Positions 19,089 through 27,881 of a stretch of 64,000 nucleotides of DNA are shown piece by piece (positions within the stretch are counted from its first letter, which is position 1; each line of letters opens with the position of its first letter). This DNA is from Achromobacter piechaudii NBRC 102461 (lineage in GTDB: Bacteria; Pseudomonadota; Gammaproteobacteria; Burkholderiales; Burkholderiaceae_B). The stretch is taken from assembly GCF_001571245.1 (NCBI RefSeq), contig NZ_BCTK01000006.1, forward strand, positions 1 through 64,000, read 5' to 3'. The translations under genes and the position numbers were made by a program. The notes under the pieces are model-generated. The model had not been told where the DNA came from and did no database searches. It saw nothing but the letters and a program-made list of their open reading frames with translations.

Positions 19089-20517
19089 ATGGTTTTTGTT
19101 GGCCCTAGCGGGCATCGTTATCGCCCGGCTTTTTTCAATGGCTGCGATGCCGTTGATCGACACCTCGGAGCCGAGATACGCTGAGATTGCGAGATTGATG
19201 GCGGAAACCGGGGATTGGATCACTCCTTGGTTCGAACCCGGGGTTCCGTTCTGGGGAAAGCCACCGCTCTCATTCTGGAGTCAGGCGATGGGGATAAGGA
19301 TCCTTGGTGGGTCCGAGTTCGCGGTTCGACTCCCCTCATTCCTTGCGATGGTTGCGCTCGCAGCAATGCTCTATCGCGCAACTGCTATCTTGGTCGATCG
19401 ACAGGCGGCCCGATGGACGACGCTCATATTGTCTTCTATGCTGCTCCCGCTCGCTGCGGCCGGTGCTGTGCTCACAGACTCCTTCTTGGCTCTAGGGATC
19501 ACCTATTCGATGTTGGCGTTCCTAGTCGCGCCGACAGCACCTACACCTTTCTGGCGGTATGGGTTTTTTGTGGGCATAGCCATTGGCCTGTTGTCGAAAG
19601 GGCCGCTCGCCTTCGTCCTCCTGGGCATAGTCCTCGTTCCTTGGCTTGCGCTTTATCGTGATCGTAGGGCGCACCTGACCAATCTTCCTTGGCTCACGGG
19701 CACGTTGTTGATGGTCGCGCTGACTGTTCCTTGGTACATCGTCGCTGAGATAAAGACCCCAGGATTCGTCCAGTACTTTTTAGTAGGTGAGCACTTTCTG
19801 CGGTTCCTAGACTCAGGTTGGCAGGGAGACCTGTACGGTACTGCTCACGAGCGACCTTTTGGCGGAATTTGGGGTGATTGGCTGCTAGCTTCGTTCCCAT
19901 GGGGATGGGGCGGAATTCTGCTGGGTGTATGGATAGTGGCTAATGCCTCTCGCAGGGCTCGGGCTCTTCAGGTTTGTCGGTCTCCGGTCGTCGGATACTT
20001 GGCGTTGTGGGCCGTTGCCGCTCCGGCCTTCTTCACCTTCTCTGGAAACATACTTTGGACGTATGTGTTGCCTAGCCTGCCAGCTTTTGCACTGCTCCTC
20101 GCAATATTCGCCAAAGAGCTATCGCCAGCAAAAGCGATGCCGCGCCTAGTCCGGATCTTGGCTGCCACGTGTGCAATAGTGCCGATAGCGGCAATTGGTC
20201 TCGGGCTGGTCTCGCTCACGGTGCCCACAAAGCTCAAAACAGAGAAGCAATTAGTGGCCATTGCCGAATCTCAGATGAGCGAAGGTCAGAAGCTTTACTT
20301 TGTGCATAGCCGCCCTTTCTCCGCGCGTTTTTATTCGCGCGGCACGGCAGAGCTAATTACTCCGAGTGAGTTGGAAAAGTTGTCCTTGGAAAAGGACGCA
20401 TATGCTTTCGTGGCAATTCCAAAGGGTAAAGAGTCCTCACTTGAGGAAAGCGTGAGAGAACGGTTGGTGCCGATCTATCAAAGTCGTCGCTACGCGCTTT
20501 ACAGAATAAATGGGTAA
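19072..20517 (+). CDS. ArnT-like integral membrane glycosyltransferase (PMT family)
   Basis: 481 residues with about 11-12 hydrophobic segments. Near the N-terminus DTSEPRYAEIARLM is the conserved acidic periplasmic motif of the PMT/ArnT family, followed by FEPGVPFWGKPPLSFW. The ATG at 19072 lies inside the end of the previous gene, giving translational coupling; an upstream start would add a non-family segment. ArnT itself adds aminoarabinose to lipid A. Here the acceptor and sugar are not known, but surface modification alongside metal efflux is plausible. Confidence 0.85.
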   Translation: MQLKAKWFLLALAGIVIARLFSMAAMPLIDTSEPRYAEIARLMAETGDWITPWFEPGVPFWGKPPLSFWSQAMGIRILGGSEFAVRLPSFLAMVALAAMLYRATAILVDRQAARWTTLILSSMLLPLAAAGAVLTDSFLALGITYSMLAFLVAPTAPTPFWRYGFFVGIAIGLLSKGPLAFVLLGIVLVPWLALYRDRRAHLTNLPWLTGTLLMVALTVPWYIVAEIKTPGFVQYFLVGEHFLRFLDSGWQGDLYGTAHERPFGGIWGDWLLASFPWGWGGILLGVWIVANASRRARALQVCRSPVVGYLALWAVAAPAFFTFSGNILWTYVLPSLPAFALLLAIFAKELSPAKAMPRLVRILAATCAIVPIAAIGLGLVSLTVPTKLKTEKQLVAIAESQMSEGQKLYFVHSRPFSARFYSRGTAELITPSELEKLSLEKDAYAFVAIPKGKESSLEESVRERLVPIYQSRRYALYRING

Positions 20518-21712
20518 ACCTGTGTCAGCGCTAGAAAAGTATCAACGCACCTTCGCGCTTCTTGGTCGCGCGTCCGCGGTGGGGCATTCGCGGTCTCTTC
20601 TGAGGGTCCTGCACGTGAGCCTGTCCAGCGGCTTTGGTGGCAAAGAACTGCGTATCCTCAATGAGATGCTCGCGATGCGCGATCGCGGACATACGCTTGA
20701 GGTTGTTTGTGCCGCACGGTCTGAGCTCGGGCAGCGCTCTCAAAATCACGGCTTTAGAACGCACCACATTGAGGTAGAGGGGCTGATTGCTTCTGCAATG
20801 ACTCCGTTTCGCATCGGCGGGATAGTGCGAGGAGGAGACTTTGATGTAGTCAACACGCATTCCGTGGAAGATGACCTGCGCGCCGCGCTGTTCGCGCGTT
20901 TAGCGCGAACACGATTGGTAGTTAGAACGCATCACCGGGAAAGCAGGCTGCACGTGCCGCGACTCAGCGGCGCGGTGAGCGGTCATGTGATAACCGTAAG
21001 CACGTATCAGCGACAGCGATACCTCGAACGTGGTCATTTCGAGCAGCGTGTTCGGACGATTCCTACAGGCCTAGACGTTCAGTATCCCAGGCCTGCGATG
21101 CCTTCGATGCGCCAAGAACTCGCCATTCCCGACGATGCGATTGTCATTGGAAACGTTGCGGACGATCAGGATGCGCAAGGGCTTCGAATTCTCGTCGAAG
21201 CGATGTACCCGTTGATGGAGGTCTACCCACAAGTTCACCTGGTGCTTGGTGGCCTGCATGAGCCCCGACTCAACCAGCTAAGGAGACGTGCGGTCGAAAT
21301 TGGGTTGATAGGAAGGATCCACTTTCCAGATTTCTTCTTCTGCGTTGGTGACTTGTTAGGCGCGGTGGATATTTACGCAATGGTGCCGGAGTGCGAGGTG
21401 TTGGGATCCACGTTTGTCGAAGCATCTGCGTCCGGTGTGCCTGTCGTAGCTACCGCAGTTGGTTGCCTGCCAGAGGTCATCGAAAACGGTGTTTCGGGAT
21501 ATGTTGTACTGCCTTTCGATCGGGTGATACTCCGTTCGGTGATCAATAATCTGATCGTAGAAAGCAGCCTGCGCAGCCGATTCGGCAAAGCTGGGCGAGC
21601 AAACTTCGTTCTCCGGGAAAGGTTCAGTGCGGCGAAAATGGCTGAATCTATCGAGGATGCTTATCTTGGGTGGCTTAACGTGAGGGCGGATAAAGCAGGG
21701 GTTGGCCGGTGA
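20510..21712 (+). CDS. Family 4 (group 1) glycosyltransferase
   Basis: 400 residues. An N-terminal SGFGGKELRILNEMLAMRDRGH region and a C-terminal EASASGVPVVATAVGCLPEV followed by NGVSGYVV give the E-x7-E-type nucleotide-sugar site of GT4 enzymes. Its ATG overlaps the preceding stop by 8 bases, so it is third in the glycosyltransferase operon. It acts in the cytoplasm on LPS-type glycans in characterised relatives; the substrate is unknown here. The 80 bases to the next gene carry no obvious terminator. Confidence 0.85.
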   Translation: MGKPVSALEKYQRTFALLGRASAVGHSRSLLRVLHVSLSSGFGGKELRILNEMLAMRDRGHTLEVVCAARSELGQRSQNHGFRTHHIEVEGLIASAMTPFRIGGIVRGGDFDVVNTHSVEDDLRAALFARLARTRLVVRTHHRESRLHVPRLSGAVSGHVITVSTYQRQRYLERGHFEQRVRTIPTGLDVQYPRPAMPSMRQELAIPDDAIVIGNVADDQDAQGLRILVEAMYPLMEVYPQVHLVLGGLHEPRLNQLRRRAVEIGLIGRIHFPDFFFCVGDLLGAVDIYAMVPECEVLGSTFVEASASGVPVVATAVGCLPEVIENGVSGYVVLPFDRVILRSVINNLIVESSLRSRFGKAGRANFVLRERFSAAKMAESIEDAYLGWLNVRADKAGVGR

Positions 21713-21792
21713 CATTTGACTTGGGATCGTCTCGGATCATTCCGCACTGGCTCTAGTCCCAGCACGCGGCAAAGGTGACGCGCTAGTGCTGC

Positions 21793-22758
21793 TTAAGGGG
21801 GTTGTGGCGAATCAAGCGCGCGCATCAGGTTCTCGATGTCCTGCCGCGCGGCGGCCAGCAGCCAGTTGCGGAATGCGCCGTAACCAGGCGGGGGACGGCG
21901 ATTGGACGGAATGCACAGGAAGTAGCCACGCTCGAGCGTGATGGGTAGATCGAAGGGCACGGCGAGTTGGCCGGTTTCGAGTTCATGGCGCACGAGACAG
22001 CGCTGTACGAGCGCAATGCCCATGTCCGCGATCGCGGCACGAACAAGGATCGACACTTGATCGCAGGCCATGGACAGATTCGGCGCGGGTGCCTGCGGCC
22101 CCGCCCAACGCAGCCATTGTGTCCAGTTGCCCGGCGCGGTCGTGTGGTAGAGCAGAGGCTCCGCAGCGAGATCGTGCGGTTCGCGCCAGCGGCCCTCGGC
22201 CCTCATGCGCGCCAGACGTTCGGGGTGGCAGACAGGCACGATTTCGCGCCCGATGACGTAATCGCAATGCCAGCCCGGCCATTGGTGCTGACCCAGGCCG
22301 GTCAGGATGGCGGCATCCACGGTGTTGTCGCTGAAGTCCTCGCCCTTGCGATAAGGGGCAAAGTTGAGCCGCACGTCGGGGTGCAGCCGCCGGAATTCCG
22401 GCAGGCGCGGCACCAGCCACACGCTTGCGAAGGTCGGTACCACCGCGAGACTGAGCGGCCGGTCGGCAGGGGCCGTGCGCAATCCGGCGCTCGCCGCCTC
22501 GATCGCCATCAGCGGTTCCTGCACCGCGTCGAGAAAGGCGCGCCCCGCCTCCGTGAGCTGCAAGCGATGGGAGTCGCGCTGCAACAGAACCTGGTTGAAG
22601 TGGGCTTCGAGTCTTGCCACCGCGCGGCTGATCGCACCCTGAGTGACGCAGAGCTCATCAGCCGCCTGCGAAAAGCTGCCCAGCCGCACCACGGCTGCAA
22701 AGGCATGGAGTTCGGACATCGAAGGAGAATGCAGGCGCATGGCGGCTGGGTCGTGCAC
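21793..22758 (-). CDS. LysR-type transcriptional regulator
   Basis: 321 residues. The helix-turn-helix is near residues 20-60 (LGSFSQAADELCVTQGAISR), then a GcvA-like effector domain. The start is uncertain: in-frame ATGs at 22758, 22740 and 22719 all lack a clear ribosome site, and the family motif begins just after the last. Divergent from the Bug-type transporter gene with a palindromic operator between, so it likely controls that operon. From here to 25.6 kb the sequence is visibly more GC-rich than the metal block. Confidence 0.9.
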   Translation of the reverse strand: MHDPAAMRLHSPSMSELHAFAAVVRLGSFSQAADELCVTQGAISRAVARLEAHFNQVLLQRDSHRLQLTEAGRAFLDAVQEPLMAIEAASAGLRTAPADRPLSLAVVPTFASVWLVPRLPEFRRLHPDVRLNFAPYRKGEDFSDNTVDAAILTGLGQHQWPGWHCDYVIGREIVPVCHPERLARMRAEGRWREPHDLAAEPLLYHTTAPGNWTQWLRWAGPQAPAPNLSMACDQVSILVRAAIADMGIALVQRCLVRHELETGQLAVPFDLPITLERGYFLCIPSNRRPPPGYGAFRNWLLAAARQDIENLMRALDSPQPP

Positions 22759-22772
22759 GGATTGTGACCATT

Positions 22773-22791
22773 GTATGACTTTCCGTCATAC
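22773..22791. promoter_or_regulatory. LysR-type operator
   Basis: GTATGAC-N5-GTCATAC is a perfect 7-bp inverted repeat containing the T-N11-A signature, located between the divergent LysR and transporter genes. Confidence 0.75.
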
Positions 22792-22879
22792 AGGCTTCCA
22801 TTCTTGTCGTTTGCCAGTGGGCGGGCCCAGCCTGGACACTAGGCACGGTCTATAAATTTCCTTTCATGACGACAAGCCC

Positions 22880-23869
22880 ATGACACTCCATGCCAGATAT
22901 CGCGCCGGTTTCGCGGCGCTGGCCCTCGCGGCCGCCACTCCGCTCACCGCTACCGTGGCGCACGCCGAATTTCCCGACCGTCCGCTAAAGCTCATCGTGC
23001 CATTCGCGCCTAGCGGTTCTACCGACCTGGCCGCGCGGTTGATCGCCGAGTATGCCGGCCGCGAGTTGGGCCAGACCATCGTGGTGGAGAACCGCGCGGG
23101 CGCGGGTGGCTCGATGGGCATGGAGCAGGTCGCTAAGGCGGAACCCGACGGCTACACGCTCGGCATGGCCACGATGAGCACCCACGGCTCCAACGTCGCC
23201 GCCTACGGCGCGCGCCTGAAGTACGACCCGATCAAGGATTTCGCGCCGGTATCGAACGTGGCCACGGTGCCCAGCGTGTTCGCGATCAATCCCAAGATCC
23301 CGGCCAGGACAATTCAGGAGTTCATCGCGCTGGCCAAGGCTGAGCCGGGCAAATACAGTTATGCGTCGCCCGGCGTGGGTTCACTCGGCCATACCAACAT
23401 TGAGCACTTTACGGCGCTCTCCGGCATCCAACTGCTCCACATTCCGTATAAGGGCGCCGGCCCTGCCATGAACGACGCCGTGGGAGGCCAGGTCGACGGC
23501 ATCACCGACAATCTACCTTCGGCGCTGGCGCACATCAAAGCGGGCCGCCTGCGCGCGCTGGTCCTACTGTCGGACAAGCGTTCGCCCGCGTTGCCCGACG
23601 TGCCCGTGTACGGGGAGATCGGCTATCCGCAGATGGGCACGGGCGGCTGGTTTGGCATCGTCGCACCTGCCGGCACGCCGCCCGCCGTCGTGGGCAAGCT
23701 GAATGCCGCGATTCACAAAGCCATGCAGCAGCCAAATTTCGTACAAAAGATGGACGAAGCGGGCGCCACACTCATTCCCAACACGCCCGCGCAGTTCCAG
23801 GCACAGATCGAGCAAGCCGTGGCGCGTTACCAGGCAGTGGCGAAGGTCGCCAAGCTGTCGGCGGAGTGA
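22880..23869 (+). CDS. Bug/TctC-family tripartite tricarboxylate transporter substrate-binding protein
   Basis: 329 residues. The signal peptide ends at TVAHA; FPDRPLKLIVPFAPSGSTDL and VVENRAGAGGSMGMEQVAK are the hallmark segments of the Bug family, with GYTLGMAT after them. These periplasmic proteins bind carboxylates or related small acids. No TctA/TctB membrane genes are present, as is common for orphan Bug proteins. Followed one base after its stop by an N-formylglutamate amidohydrolase, hinting that the ligand is a formylated or amino-acid-derived acid (inference). Confidence 0.92.
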   Translation: MTLHARYRAGFAALALAAATPLTATVAHAEFPDRPLKLIVPFAPSGSTDLAARLIAEYAGRELGQTIVVENRAGAGGSMGMEQVAKAEPDGYTLGMATMSTHGSNVAAYGARLKYDPIKDFAPVSNVATVPSVFAINPKIPARTIQEFIALAKAEPGKYSYASPGVGSLGHTNIEHFTALSGIQLLHIPYKGAGPAMNDAVGGQVDGITDNLPSALAHIKAGRLRALVLLSDKRSPALPDVPVYGEIGYPQMGTGGWFGIVAPAGTPPAVVGKLNAAIHKAMQQPNFVQKMDEAGATLIPNTPAQFQAQIEQAVARYQAVAKVAKLSAE

Positions 23870-23870
23870 A

Positions 23871-24728
23871 ATGATGACGGATGCTCTGTACACCCTGCAT
23901 CTGCCGGCGGACGAAGCGATCCCGCTGGTGTGCGACTCGCCGCATAGCGGCACGGACTACCCCGAGGATTTCCGACATGCGGTGCCGCGCGCCATCCTGC
24001 GAGCCGCTGAGGACACCCACGTCGAAGCCCTGTGGGCCGGTGTGCCGCGCGTAGGCGGCACGCTGCTCGAAGCGCATTTCCCGCGCAGCTACCTTGATCT
24101 GAACCGCATGCTCGACGATATCGATCCCGAGCTGCTCGAGAGCGCTTGGCCCGCACCCTTGCATCCCGGAGAGAAGACGCGCCTAGGCTCTGGCTTGATC
24201 TGGCGCTCCGTCAAGGGCGGCACGCCGATCTATGACCGCAAGCTGCCCGTGGCTGAAGTGCGGGCGCGAATCGAGCGGTGCTACCAGCCCTACCATGCCT
24301 CGCTACAGCAGGCGGTGCAGGGCGCGCACGCGCGCTTCGGCAAGCTCTGGCACCTCAACCTGCATTCGATGCCGAACAACGCCTACGAGCGCCTAAAGAT
24401 CCGCAGCGACAAACCGCTTGCGGACTTCGTGCTCGGCGACCGCGACGGCACCACCTGCGAACCCGGCTTCCTCGACCTCGTGGAATCGCACCTGCGGGGC
24501 TGCGGCTACACCGTGGCGCGAAACGACCCCTACAAGGGCGTGCAGCTCATCGCCAATATCGGCCAGCCCGCGCTGCGGCGCTACAGCATGCAGATCGAGA
24601 TCCGGCGTCCGATCTACATGGACGAGAACACCCGGGAGCGCAACGCGAACTTCGGCGTGGTCCGGCGCGATATCGACGCCTTGCTCACCCGAATCGCCGC
24701 CTACATTCGCGACGCCGTTGTGCGTTGA
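23871..24728 (+). CDS. N-formylglutamate amidohydrolase family enzyme
   Basis: 285 residues. Start MMTD has GGAG 4 bases upstream, placed right after the transporter stop. IPLVCDSPHSGTDYPEDF near residue 15 and LNLHSMPN near 165 are conserved metal-site regions of the FGase/HutG family. The ending has the usual RNANFGVVRRDIDALLTRI. It would hydrolyse an N-formyl amino acid to formate and the amino acid. Operon with the Bug protein upstream and probably the TSUP permease downstream. Confidence 0.85.
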   Translation: MMTDALYTLHLPADEAIPLVCDSPHSGTDYPEDFRHAVPRAILRAAEDTHVEALWAGVPRVGGTLLEAHFPRSYLDLNRMLDDIDPELLESAWPAPLHPGEKTRLGSGLIWRSVKGGTPIYDRKLPVAEVRARIERCYQPYHASLQQAVQGAHARFGKLWHLNLHSMPNNAYERLKIRSDKPLADFVLGDRDGTTCEPGFLDLVESHLRGCGYTVARNDPYKGVQLIANIGQPALRRYSMQIEIRRPIYMDENTRERNANFGVVRRDIDALLTRIAAYIRDAVVR

Positions 24729-24806
24729 ACCAGCGGGCGCAGCGCGCCCGGCATGCCTTCTGTCTTTCCGCGCCCGCCGTCGCAGCGGCGGGGCGTCCTG
24801 CATATT

Positions 24807-25628
24807 ATGACTTTCGAATTCATTCCCCATTTTCTGGGACTAGCCGCGCTTGGCGTCGCGAGTGGCTTTCTCGCCGGATTGCTCGGCATCGGCGGAGGCA
24901 TCGTGCTGGTGCCCGTCCTCACTTTCTTCCTGCAAGGGCAGGAATTGTCCGCCGGCCTGGCGGTAAAGATGGCGATTGCCACATCGATGGCAGTAATCCT
25001 GTTTACCTCCTTCTCGAGCGTGAGCGCGCATCATCGCCGCGGCGCCGTCGACTGGCAAATCGTGCGCGGGCTGACCCCCGGCATTGTGGCCGGCAGCCTC
25101 ATTAGCAGCCTGGGCGTCTTCGCCCTGCTCAAGGGCAACGTGCTGGCTGTGGTGTTCAGTGTGTTCATGCTGTTTTCCGCGGTGCAGATGTTTCGCGGGC
25201 GCCAGCCGGCGGCGGCTCGCGGCCTGCCCGGGGCACCCGGGCTGCTCGGAGCCGGAAGCGCGATCGGCGCACTGTCGGGCTTGGTCGGGGTGGGCGGCGG
25301 CTTTATCAGCGTCCCATTCCTTTCTTGGTGCAACGTGCCCGTGCACCGTGCCGTCGCTACCTCCGCCGCGCTGGGATTCCCGATCGCGCTGGCGAACGTC
25401 GGCGGCTTCATCCTCGGCGGTCTCGACACCGCCGGGCGTCCTGCCCACTCGATGGGTTTCGTCTGGACGCCAGGATTGGCGCTGGTGGCTGCCTTCAGCG
25501 TGCTGACGGCACCCCTCGGCGCGCGTGCGGCGCATCGTCTGCCCGTGGCGCGGCTCAAGCGCGCATTCGCCGGCATGTTGTTTGCCGTGTCGGCCTATAT
25601 GTTGATCACCGGTGTACGCGGGGCCTGA
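24807..25628 (+). CDS. TSUP-family membrane permease (TauE/SafE-like)
   Basis: 273 residues with about eight hydrophobic helices. Two repeats of the glycine-rich motif (GFLAGLLGIGGGIVLVP near 20 and GLVGVGGGFISVPFL near 155) identify the TSUP/TauE/SafE family, which exports or imports sulphite, sulphonates or other small organic anions. Start MTFEFIPHF is chosen because it begins the hydrophobic core; a longer frame adds a non-hydrophobic Pro/Arg-rich tail. 78 bases separate it from the previous gene. Substrate not predictable. Confidence 0.88.
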   Translation: MTFEFIPHFLGLAALGVASGFLAGLLGIGGGIVLVPVLTFFLQGQELSAGLAVKMAIATSMAVILFTSFSSVSAHHRRGAVDWQIVRGLTPGIVAGSLISSLGVFALLKGNVLAVVFSVFMLFSAVQMFRGRQPAAARGLPGAPGLLGAGSAIGALSGLVGVGGGFISVPFLSWCNVPVHRAVATSAALGFPIALANVGGFILGGLDTAGRPAHSMGFVWTPGLALVAAFSVLTAPLGARAAHRLPVARLKRAFAGMLFAVSAYMLITGVRGA

Positions 25629-25693
25629 CCGGGGGCAAGGCGTGCGCATGCTCTGCCGACCTTTGGCGAAATGTTCCTTTATGCGCAATTGAG

Positions 25694-25906
25694 ATGATCG
25701 CCTTTGAGGAAATGTTCAAAGGCATTTCGTCAGAGACCAGCGTGTATCGACGTGAGGTCGTCAAGGCGGGGATTCGGCACAACGCGCATTCCATCTTGAT
25801 TGCCCACAATCGTCCGTCGGGCTCGTCGCAGCCGAGCTGGGCTTACGTCGAGGTTGCGCGGCGCTTGAGGTCATGTGCCGATAGGCTACTAACAGCTTGC
25901 GCATAG
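25694..25906 (+). pseudogene. RadC (JAB/MPN domain) remnant
   Basis: The frame contains GISSETSVYRREVVKAGIRHN then SILIAHNRPSGSSQPSW, aligned by eye with the RadC core (REVVKAALRHNA, LAHNHPSG). The second metal-site histidine of HNHPSG is replaced by arginine (HNRPSG). The N-terminal helix-hairpin part and the C-terminal SxxD segment are missing. RadC-like proteins are common ICE passengers. Not functional. Confidence 0.7.
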
Positions 25907-25954
25907 GCCGTAATTTGTCATTGACCACAGCCTGCTATTTTCTCACCGACCGTT

Positions 25955-26540
25955 GCGGTCGCAGCCAGATCTGGTCGGGATGGCCGTCGTCGTGGAACTC
26001 CGCCAGATAGTTGAGATATGAGGAGATCAGCCTTGGACTATAGCCTGCATTTTCCACAAGACGCTGCATTTCTCGCACTGTAGGCCGGTTGATCTCTTTG
26101 CTCGATCATTAACGCCGTGCCAATTGTTTGAATTGCCGGCGTCTTCCCACAGATAATCGTGCTGCGCTTCGGTAGCAGCGCATCCACCATGCTCTCGGCG
26201 TGGCTCGGTGGGTTCATGAACCATTCCGAGTCTCGCCCCGAAGCGATATGTTTGCGAGCAGAACCGAATGCGGTTCTTCCGTGTATGTAGTTCTCAATAA
26301 CGCGCAATTCCTGTTGCGAGATCCCGTTGTGCATCTCGCTAGGTCGTAAGTTGTGAACAGGGTGACAAGGTTGTATGTCCGACCCTCGGCAATTCGCTGT
26401 CTGGGGACTCTTTTGTCGTAAGCCAGATCTTGGTGAAGGTCAGATATCGCATGCCGATCGCGATATAGAGCCAGCCGTACCGCACGGTTGGGTAAGACGC
26501 ATACGCGGGCTTGATCTCCACCTTCATTTTCGTAGTTCAT
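25955..26540 (-). pseudogene. Frameshifted second copy of the GIY-YIG nuclease gene
   Basis: Across several minus-strand frames the order of the intact 18-632 gene is preserved. MNYENEGG starts at 26540, then VRYGWLYIAIGMRYLTFTKI, AEGRTYN-VTLFTTYDLAR, ISQQELRVIENYIH, HIASGRDSEWF, and finally AGYSPRLISSYLNYLAEF near 25960-26060. At least three frameshifts interrupt it, and the middle linker is also lost. Clear relic of a duplication. Confidence 0.85.
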
Positions 26541-26852
26541 TGAAGGTCCTAGTGCAATGCACATGGTTGCGGCCTACGAACAACGGACGAACCCGAGTGC
26601 GTTTCCCCTGCCTTAGCCGACGGACGCTCCGGCCTCGGTGCTGGCGGAATTCGCGAGGAAGTGTATCAGGGTGAGTTGCGTGATCGCGGTGGTGGCAGGA
26701 ATGTTCCGATGCGGGTCTTCTCTGGCATGCGTAGCCTACTGCGGCAAGGCAAGCATTAATTTTTGGTTGACTCGTGCCGTTATCCCCTATATGGCGCGCG
26801 AAAGACGCGACGCGCCGATCCATCGACGTAAAACCTAGTGAGGGGGAAGGAC
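26541..26852. other. Intergenic region, no supported gene
   Basis: About 310 bases between the GIY-YIG relic and the next plus-strand gene. A short plus-strand frame (26638-26838) has no ribosome site. No repeat or terminator stands out. Confidence 0.4.
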
Positions 26853-27341
26853 GTGGACCAGATTTCGCAGTTTCAGAGCATCGATAAGGAATATCCGCGG
26901 CTCCGATTTCCCGGCTTCGTTGCTGAAGGTACGTGTTTTGTTCGTGCTCGCATTCGGCAGGATGGGCTCGTGATTCTGTGCGCCCAGCTTTACGGATACA
27001 ACGGGACTTCAGTCACGAATGCCATTGAAGAGGTGCGCAGGGCCGCTATCGAGCGTTTGCACGAAGAAGTCGGCCTGCAGCATCTCTTGCCTACCAAGAA
27101 GTGGTGGCAACGCGAGCGCACTCGTGATGAACTGCTTGCGATAGCGGCGGCTCAGACAGCCATGGTCGAGCACTATCCGAAGGGTCGTGGCCTAGCACCT
27201 GCAGGGTCTTTTGCCCTAGTCGAATTCGATGACGCAGGGCGGCCTGAGTGGGACTACAAGCCCTTGGCCACGGTGGCGCAGCAATGCGCAGTGGAGTCGG
27301 GATTTTTGACGATTGATCCGGAGCAGCTCCATTACCGCTAG
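26853..27341 (+). CDS. Hypothetical protein, intact 'YPRLRFPGF' gene
   Basis: 162 residues from the GTG at 26853, which has AGGGGG 6 bases upstream; an in-frame GTG at 26838 is possible. The sequence begins VDQISQFQSIDKEYPRLRFP and has a mixed alpha/beta pattern with an acidic central helix (AIEEVRRAAIERLHEEVGL). I do not recognise the family. It pairs with GIY-YIG copies at both 0-3 kb and 26 kb, so it belongs to the same accessory module. The other copy is decayed at 2672-2860. Confidence 0.6.
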   Translation: MDQISQFQSIDKEYPRLRFPGFVAEGTCFVRARIRQDGLVILCAQLYGYNGTSVTNAIEEVRRAAIERLHEEVGLQHLLPTKKWWQRERTRDELLAIAAAQTAMVEHYPKGRGLAPAGSFALVEFDDAGRPEWDYKPLATVAQQCAVESGFLTIDPEQLHYR

Positions 27342-27368
27342 AACAGCGGAAAAACGGGCGCTGGTAGT

Positions 27369-27875
27369 TTATTCTTCCAACTCTTCGAGCGCCTTCCGCA
27401 CGTCTTTCGCGGTCATGAATAGCTTCAAGGGGTCGACATCCTGCAGGGCAGCGAAGCCATACTTACGATAGAACGCCGCAGCTTCTTCATCCTTGGCGTC
27501 GACCAGCACAACCGTCACGGCCAGGGGGCCAGAAACGATCATGGTCAACGCTTCGATAAGAAGCTGGCCTCCGATGCCCTGACCCTTGTACTTCAGATCC
27601 ACGGCGAGCCGCCCGATTACAGCGGCGGGAACTTGAGCGTACCGGGCAACCTTCTTCAGGACCTTTTCAGGCAGACGCGTCAATTCCACGGCGCCGGCGG
27701 AGATCGTGAAGAATCCCGCCACCGAATCGTCCCTCATGAGCAGATGCGCGCGCGCGGCATCGCGCGCTTCGTCTTGCCCAAGCTGCTCGATGAAGTACTT
27801 ATCAAGCTCCGGTTTGCCACAGCGAAAATCCTTGCGATCAATGGACTTCGAGAAAGGCACGGTTAGGCTACGCAT
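27369..27875 (-). CDS. GNAT-family acetyltransferase toxin (TacT/AtaT-like)
   Basis: 168 residues. GNAT fold with the acetyl-CoA loop KYKGQGIGGQLLIEAL (Q/RxxGxG/A) near residues 95-110 and the C-terminal DAKDEEAAAFYRKYGF block, which is the usual signature of TacT-type toxins. These acetylate charged aminoacyl-tRNAs and stop translation. The N-terminal FRCGKPELDKYFIEQ is also typical. Its start lies 6 bases after the stop of the DUF1778 antitoxin gene, the standard order and spacing. Confidence 0.88.
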   Translation of the reverse strand: MRSLTVPFSKSIDRKDFRCGKPELDKYFIEQLGQDEARDAARAHLLMRDDSVAGFFTISAGAVELTRLPEKVLKKVARYAQVPAAVIGRLAVDLKYKGQGIGGQLLIEALTMIVSGPLAVTVVLVDAKDEEAAAFYRKYGFAALQDVDPLKLFMTAKDVRKALEELEE

Positions 27876-27881
27876 ACTGCA

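Noticed and set aside
21967-22767. Plus-strand 266-residue frame opposite the LysR gene
   Set aside because: Antisense shadow in GC-rich sequence; the minus strand encodes a clear LysR protein.
24840-25688. Minus-strand 282-residue frame opposite the TSUP gene
   Set aside because: Low-complexity His/Arg/Gln composition typical of a GC-rich shadow of a membrane protein gene.
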